From Actinomycetota bacterium (GTDB lineage Bacteria; Actinomycetota; Actinomycetes; S36-B12; CAIYMF01), in the NCBI GenBank assembly GCA_026393115.1, contig JAPLAU010000028.1:211338-275337 (forward strand): a stretch of DNA of 64,000 bases, given 5' to 3'. A program made the translations under genes and the position numbers. The notes below the pieces were generated by a model that was given only the letters and a program-made list of their open reading frames with translations, made no database searches and was not told where the DNA came from. Shown piece by piece: positions 60,718 through 64,000 of this stretch; positions within the stretch are counted from its first letter, which is position 1; each line of letters begins with the position of its first letter.

Positions 60718-61848
60718 TTAGGGGGCGTAGGTGAGGTCGTCAACGATGACAACCGGAACCGGTTCGACCGGCTTCTCTCGGTGACGTCGTATCAACACGA
60801 TGAGTAACGCGATCAGTGTGGCCGCAAGAATCCACGGTGCATTGAGTGAAAGTCCCGTGACGATGTTCAGCGCCTGCCGGCTAATCAGCGAGCCTGTCGA
60901 TGCCACGCTTAACTGACCCGCGGTGGCGATGGCCGCGAGGAATGCGAGCGGAGGCATGATGACTGCGGCCCAGATGTCAGCGCGCTTGAGTCGCATGGCC
61001 ACGAAGGCGCTTGAGCCAATGAGTGCGAGTCCGGTGATGGTACCGAGGCCATGTCGGAGGAACGCATCAATGAAGGCGGCGACAACGGTGACGCCAATGA
61101 TGATCAGTGAACCGCGTGTCCACGACAGGCCAGTTCCGGGTGCGGGAGTTCCGGGTAGCACGGTGGCCGCGCGTGGAGCATTGGTCTGAAGGCTGGGTGC
61201 ACCTGCTGCGGGCTCGAGTGGGCTTCCGCTCGTGACGATTTCAACCGGAACGGGGAACAGGGGTGTACCCGAGGCAGGAGCGATGGGCTGCACAGGCTGG
61301 GGGGCCACGCCAATGGGCGGCACACCCGGAGGTGGTAGGAGCGGCATGGCAATCTCGGCTGGGGCAACGGGCTCGGGTGAGTCGACGATCTCGGGCGTGA
61401 TGTCGTTCACGGTCTGGGTCACCACGGGCAGGACGGCCGCGATGACCGGAGCCGGCTCGGCCTCGCCTTCGGTTGCGACGTCGAGGGGCGCGGGCAGGGG
61501 AGCGTGTTCTTCGGCGATCGCCATGACAGCGGCTGCCTCGACGGCAGGTTCAGGAGCGTCGGGTGTGACGGCCTCGGGGGGAGCGATCTCGATCGCCACC
61601 GATTCGCGTGCCACGGCTTCCGGAGACTGCGGGAGCGAAGGATCGATCGCGGGAGCGCGAACTAGGGCCGGGATGGCCACACCTGCCAGCCCACCCTCGG
61701 CACCAGCCGAACGGTAGAGCCGGCCGCGGTCGACGACAGCGGCACGCTGAGGGACGACGGACGGCGAATCGCCCGGCTCGTCGAACATGGTGCCGTGCGA
61801 CGGCACCGCCTTGTCACCGGGCGGATCGAAGGGCTCAGATCCACTCAC
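60718..61848 (-). CDS. DUF6542 membrane protein with Pro/Ala-rich N-terminal region
   Basis: The 376-residue protein has a long Pro/Ala/Glu-rich disordered region to about residue 235, then a C-terminal DUF6542 domain with four helices (SLIIIGVTVVAAFIDAFLRHGLGTITGLALIG and on). The family lies between ispH and ychF in actinobacteria. GTG at 61848 is leaderless by its TAAGTT at 7 nt; TTG at 61857 is the other option. Function unknown. Confidence 0.82.
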   Translation of the reverse strand: MSGSEPFDPPGDKAVPSHGTMFDEPGDSPSVVPQRAAVVDRGRLYRSAGAEGGLAGVAIPALVRAPAIDPSLPQSPEAVARESVAIEIAPPEAVTPDAPEPAVEAAAVMAIAEEHAPLPAPLDVATEGEAEPAPVIAAVLPVVTQTVNDITPEIVDSPEPVAPAEIAMPLLPPPGVPPIGVAPQPVQPIAPASGTPLFPVPVEIVTSGSPLEPAAGAPSLQTNAPRAATVLPGTPAPGTGLSWTRGSLIIIGVTVVAAFIDAFLRHGLGTITGLALIGSSAFVAMRLKRADIWAAVIMPPLAFLAAIATAGQLSVASTGSLISRQALNIVTGLSLNAPWILAATLIALLIVLIRRHREKPVEPVPVVIVDDLTYAP

Positions 61849-61855
61849 AGTGCAC

Positions 61856-61861
61856 AACTTA
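61856..61861 (-). promoter_or_regulatory. -10-like element of the DUF6542 gene
   Basis: TAAGTT ends 7 nt before the GTG at 61848. Confidence 0.4.
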
Positions 61862-61918
61862 CGGCAGCGGCGGCCGGAGTAACAGCCGTCCCCGGCCTAA
61901 GCCGGTTGTGGACTCTCC

Positions 61919-61924
61919 TAGACT
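61919..61924 (+). promoter_or_regulatory. -10-like element of ychF
   Basis: TAGACT ends 8 nt before the GTG at 61933. Confidence 0.45.
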
Positions 61925-61932
61925 CAACCACC

Positions 61933-63006
61933 GTGGCCCTCACTATCGGAATCGTCGGACTGCCCAACGTCGGTAAGTCCACCCTGTTCAACGCGCTCAC
62001 CAAGAACGATGTGCTCGCGGCCAACTACCCCTTTGCGACGATTGAGCCCAATGTGGGCGTCGTCGGGGTTCCTGATCCTCGGTTGAAGGTGCTCGCCGGA
62101 ATCTTCGGTTCTGAGCGCATCCTGCCGGCGACAGTTTCCTTCGTCGACATTGCCGGAATCGTCAAGGGTGCGAGCGAGGGTGCAGGGCTTGGAAACAAGT
62201 TCCTCGCCACCATTCGCGAGAGCGATGCGATTTGCCAGGTCATTCGTGTCTTCACAGATCCTGATGTGGTGCACGTTGACGGCCGAGTGTCACCCAAGGA
62301 CGACATCGAGACCATCAATACCGAGTTGATCTTGGCTGATCTGCAGACACTGGAGAAGGCACTGCCCCGTTTGCAGAAAGAGGCACGGCTGAACAAGGAA
62401 CGCGCGGCGGTTCTGGCGGCCGCTGAAGAGGCGAACGTGGTGTTGGGTGAGGGGCGCACGGCCTTTGAGGCAGGACTCGATCCGGTGCCCTTGCGCGAAT
62501 TGTGGCTGCTGACGGCCAAGCCCTTCCTCTACGTGTTCAACGTCGACGCCGATGAGTTATCGAACACCGCGCTACTGGATGAATTGCGTGCGTTGGTTGC
62601 GCCGGCTGAGGCCGTGTTCCTCGACGCGAAGACCGAGGCCGATCTCGTTGAGCTCGACGATGCCGAGGCACTCGAACTGCTGCAGTCGATCGGTATGGAA
62701 GAGAGCGGGTTGTCGACGCTGGCGCGCGTGGCGTTCACCACGCTCGGCCTACAGACGTACCTCACGGCGGGGCCGAAGGAATCGCGCGCATGGACCATTT
62801 CCAAGGGTGCGACGGCTCCGGAAGCCGCCGGTGTGATTCACACCGACTTCCAAAAGGGATTCATCAAGGCCGAGGTGATTTCGTTCGGTGACCTTGTCGC
62901 GTGTGGCTCCGTGGCCGAAGCGCGGTCGAAGGGTAAGGCGCGCATTGAGGGCAAGGACTACGTGATGACTGACGGCGACGTGGTGGAGTTCCGCTTCAAC
63001 GTCTAA
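61933..63006 (+). CDS. ychF: Redox-regulated ATPase YchF
   Basis: The 357-residue protein has the G1 loop GLPNVGKST (9-17), G3 DIAGIVKGAS, and the non-canonical G4 of YchF (NVDADEL), which favours ATP over GTP. A coiled coil insert and the C-terminal TGS domain (FNV end) complete it. Start GTG at 61933 gives the normal MALTIGIVG start. Confidence 0.95.
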   Translation: MALTIGIVGLPNVGKSTLFNALTKNDVLAANYPFATIEPNVGVVGVPDPRLKVLAGIFGSERILPATVSFVDIAGIVKGASEGAGLGNKFLATIRESDAICQVIRVFTDPDVVHVDGRVSPKDDIETINTELILADLQTLEKALPRLQKEARLNKERAAVLAAAEEANVVLGEGRTAFEAGLDPVPLRELWLLTAKPFLYVFNVDADELSNTALLDELRALVAPAEAVFLDAKTEADLVELDDAEALELLQSIGMEESGLSTLARVAFTTLGLQTYLTAGPKESRAWTISKGATAPEAAGVIHTDFQKGFIKAEVISFGDLVACGSVAEARSKGKARIEGKDYVMTDGDVVEFRFNV

Positions 63007-63007
63007 C

Positions 63008-63076
63008 CCCTCCTCCCCGCCCTCCTCCTCCCCGCCCTCCTCCTGCCCGCCCTCCTCCTGCCCGCCCTCCTCCTGC
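63008..63076 (+). repeat. 15-bp tandem repeats after ychF
   Basis: About four and a half copies of CCCTCCTCCTGCCCG, the first two with CC for GC, follow the ychF stop. No coding value is seen. Minus-strand frames through it give Glu/Gly-rich junk. Confidence 0.85.
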
Positions 63077-63132
63077 ATCGGGGGCACCCAAGCGCGCACC
63101 TAGCGCGTAAGGCGCACCCAAGAAGATGCAGG
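63072..63132 (+). terminator. Long stem-loop after the tandem repeats
   Basis: CCTGCATC (63072-63079) pairs with GATGCAGG (63125-63132). It ends just before the next gene's promoter, so it may end ychF transcription. Confidence 0.35.
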
Positions 63133-63139
63133 GCCGAGT

Positions 63140-63145
63140 TAAAAT
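63140..63145 (+). promoter_or_regulatory. -10-like element of the DUF4287 gene
   Basis: TAAAAT ends 6 nt before the ATG at 63152. Confidence 0.55.
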
Positions 63146-63151
63146 GACCCG

Positions 63152-63361
63152 ATGAGCGAACAAGTCACCGGACCCGCCTCGTACTTTCCGTCGATCGAAA
63201 AGAAGTACGGTCAACCCATCTCGTACTGGATGACCGCGCTTGATTCCGTGCGTGATGCCAAGCACATGGAGCAGGTCAACTACCTGAAAGTCGAGTACGG
63301 CATCGGCCACGGTCATGCCAACGCACTCGTTGCCGTCTACCGCCAACGGAATGGACTGTAG
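63152..63361 (+). CDS. DUF4287 small protein
   Basis: The 69-residue protein has the DUF4287 pattern GPASYFPSIEKKYGQPISYW, then MEQVNYLKVEYGIGHGHANALVA. Function is unknown. Usually found in actinobacteria, sometimes fused with DUF5655. It is followed 5 bases later by an SRPBCC gene, likely co-transcribed. Confidence 0.9.
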   Translation: MSEQVTGPASYFPSIEKKYGQPISYWMTALDSVRDAKHMEQVNYLKVEYGIGHGHANALVAVYRQRNGL

Positions 63362-63366
63362 GAGCG

Positions 63367-63828
63367 ATGGCTGAACTGCTGTATTCCGTGGAACGCGAGT
63401 TTGCGCACTCGATCGATCGCCTATGGCATGCCTGGACCAACGCTGGTGCGCTGGAAACGTGGTACCACCCCGCGGCGTTGGCCGTCCTGCCCGGATCGGT
63501 GGTGTCCGAACCCGAGGTCGGAGGTTGGTGGACCGCTGCGATTGATGTCGCCGCCCACGGATTTGTCGCATATTTCTTTGGCGTCCACACCGCAGTTGAA
63601 CCACGCGTGCGACTCAGCCACACCATGTTGTACACGCAGTCGGCCGACGAATTCGCCGCGCGCGATCTCACCGGCCCGCATCACGATGTGGTCGTCGACT
63701 TCGAATCGCGCGGTGAATCCGCGTGGGTGCGCTTCAGCCAGTTCGGTGAGTTGCCAGAAGGTCAGGCCGAGCAGGCGCAGGCAGGAATGGAAAGTTACTT
63801 CGACTCGCTCGGAGCCTTCCTCAGCTAG
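63367..63828 (+). CDS. SRPBCC / AHSA1-like lipid- or ligand-binding protein
   Basis: The 153-residue protein begins YSVEREFAHSIDRLWHAWTNAGALETWYHP, the usual start of AHSA1-type START-fold proteins, and ends in a long helix (QAQAGMESYFDSLGAFL). It probably binds a small hydrophobic ligand; AGGAG lies before the ATG. Confidence 0.9.
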   Translation: MAELLYSVEREFAHSIDRLWHAWTNAGALETWYHPAALAVLPGSVVSEPEVGGWWTAAIDVAAHGFVAYFFGVHTAVEPRVRLSHTMLYTQSADEFAARDLTGPHHDVVVDFESRGESAWVRFSQFGELPEGQAEQAQAGMESYFDSLGAFLS

Positions 63829-63839
63829 AAATTGAGCTT

Positions 63840-64000
63840 TGGTGGGGTAGAAAAACTGCGGGCGGTCTCAACTGGTAGTTGCACGTCACTATGTGGGGTG
63901 ACCAGTGGAGGTTGGGATGTCGGGTGCGAGGTTGACGGTTCATGACCGTGAGGTGATTGAGCGGGGTGTGTTGGCGGGGCGATCGGTTACGGCGATTGCG
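63840..64000 (+). mobile_element. Left end of an IS30-family insertion sequence (runs off the window)
   Basis: The CTCAACTGGTAGTTGCAC stretch near 63868 resembles ends of IS30-family elements, and a transposase starts at 63917. The exact left end and target repeat cannot be fixed without the right end. Confidence 0.6.
63917..64000 (+). CDS. IS30-family transposase, N-terminal part
   Basis: The first 28 codons encode MSGARLTVHDREVIERGVLA and then GRSVTAIA, the start of the helix-turn-helix that recognises the element's ends in IS30 transposases. GGAGG lies 5 bases before the ATG. The catalytic DDE part is beyond the window. Confidence 0.75.
   Translation, partial: MSGARLTVHDREVIERGVLAGRSVTAIA

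Noticed and set aside
63008..63076. CRISPR array
   Set aside because: The units are 15 bases with no spacers, and no cas gene is near.
62749..63099. Minus-strand frame with repeated EEGGQ
   Set aside because: The repeats are the 15-bp tandem DNA repeat read on the other strand, running into antisense of ychF.

Overview
The window looks like chromosomal DNA of a high-GC actinobacterium (class Actinomycetia). The support is a WhiB protein, a mycothiol amidase (Mca), a deazaflavin/F420-type nitroreductase-family protein, the actinobacterial families DUF2510, DUF3817, DUF4245 and DUF6542, class II fructose bisphosphatase GlpX, and many apparently leaderless genes. I cannot name the genus. No rRNA, tRNA or CRISPR was found. 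Coding density is very high: no gene-free stretch exceeds about 260 bases.

Layout. 1-3.1 kb: minus-strand pilus or type II secretion type genes (GspE/PilB ATPase, GspF/PilC, start of a prepilin cut by the window edge). 3.3-9.7 kb: MFS transporter, FUSC-like membrane protein, and a MoxR ATPase/VWA protein pair split by an inverted DUF2510-YbjQ gene. 9.7-14.4 kb: ROK kinase behind an 11-codon upstream frame, DrrAB-type ABC exporter, GreA, Mca and a small membrane protein. 14.4-18 kb: a 1029-residue membrane PAS-GGDEF-EAL protein and a cold-shock protein. 18.1-25.6 kb: small membrane proteins, two related small lipoproteins, GH76 glycosidase with a double-domain TetR regulator, WhiB, an ABC-2 exporter, a Prx5 peroxiredoxin and a very acidic repeat protein. 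25.6-31.3 kb: a minus-strand run ACT protein - RCK/K+ channel - ArfB - C45 acyltransferase, then acetyltransferases, an isochorismatase-like hydrolase and the F420-type enzyme. 31.3-33.7 kb: two VapBC-type toxin-antitoxin pairs, each behind a perfect palindrome, around an EamA transporter. 33.7-38.6 kb: SbcCD and a repeat protein. 38.8-44 kb: YyaL/DUF255 protein, prenyl transferase, PIN-PhoH protein, secreted transglycosylase-like protein. 44.1-48.3 kb: an unusual cassette of an ABC exporter-like protein with a C-terminal cyclic-nucleotide-binding-like domain (N-terminus apparently frameshifted), an Asp/Glu racemase-family enzyme and an unrecognised possibly cupin-like protein. 48.3-55.6 kb: class I fumarase and a sugar regulon (LacI regulator, PfkB kinase and monooxygenase-fold protein on one strand; binding protein, permease and ATPase divergent) with two operators. 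55.6-63.8 kb: sulfotransferase-like protein, GlpX, DUF4245, XseAB, IspH, DUF6542, YchF, DUF4287 and an SRPBCC protein. 63.8-64 kb: the start of an IS30-family insertion sequence.

How the genes work together. The sugar regulon is the clearest unit: import by an FrcBCA/RbsBCA-type transporter, phosphorylation by a PfkB kinase, and repression through two GTTGTC-type operators around a TTGACA promoter. The plainest regulatory theme is start-codon-proximal promoters: more than twenty genes have a TAnnnT-like hexamer ending 6-8 nt before the start codon and no Shine-Dalgarno sequence. I used this to choose several starts. The most unusual items are the ABC-cNMP/racemase cassette, the acidic four-repeat protein, the K+ channel with a Gln in the filter Thr position, the tandem TetR regulator, and several near-perfect palindromes that serve as operators or convergent terminators.
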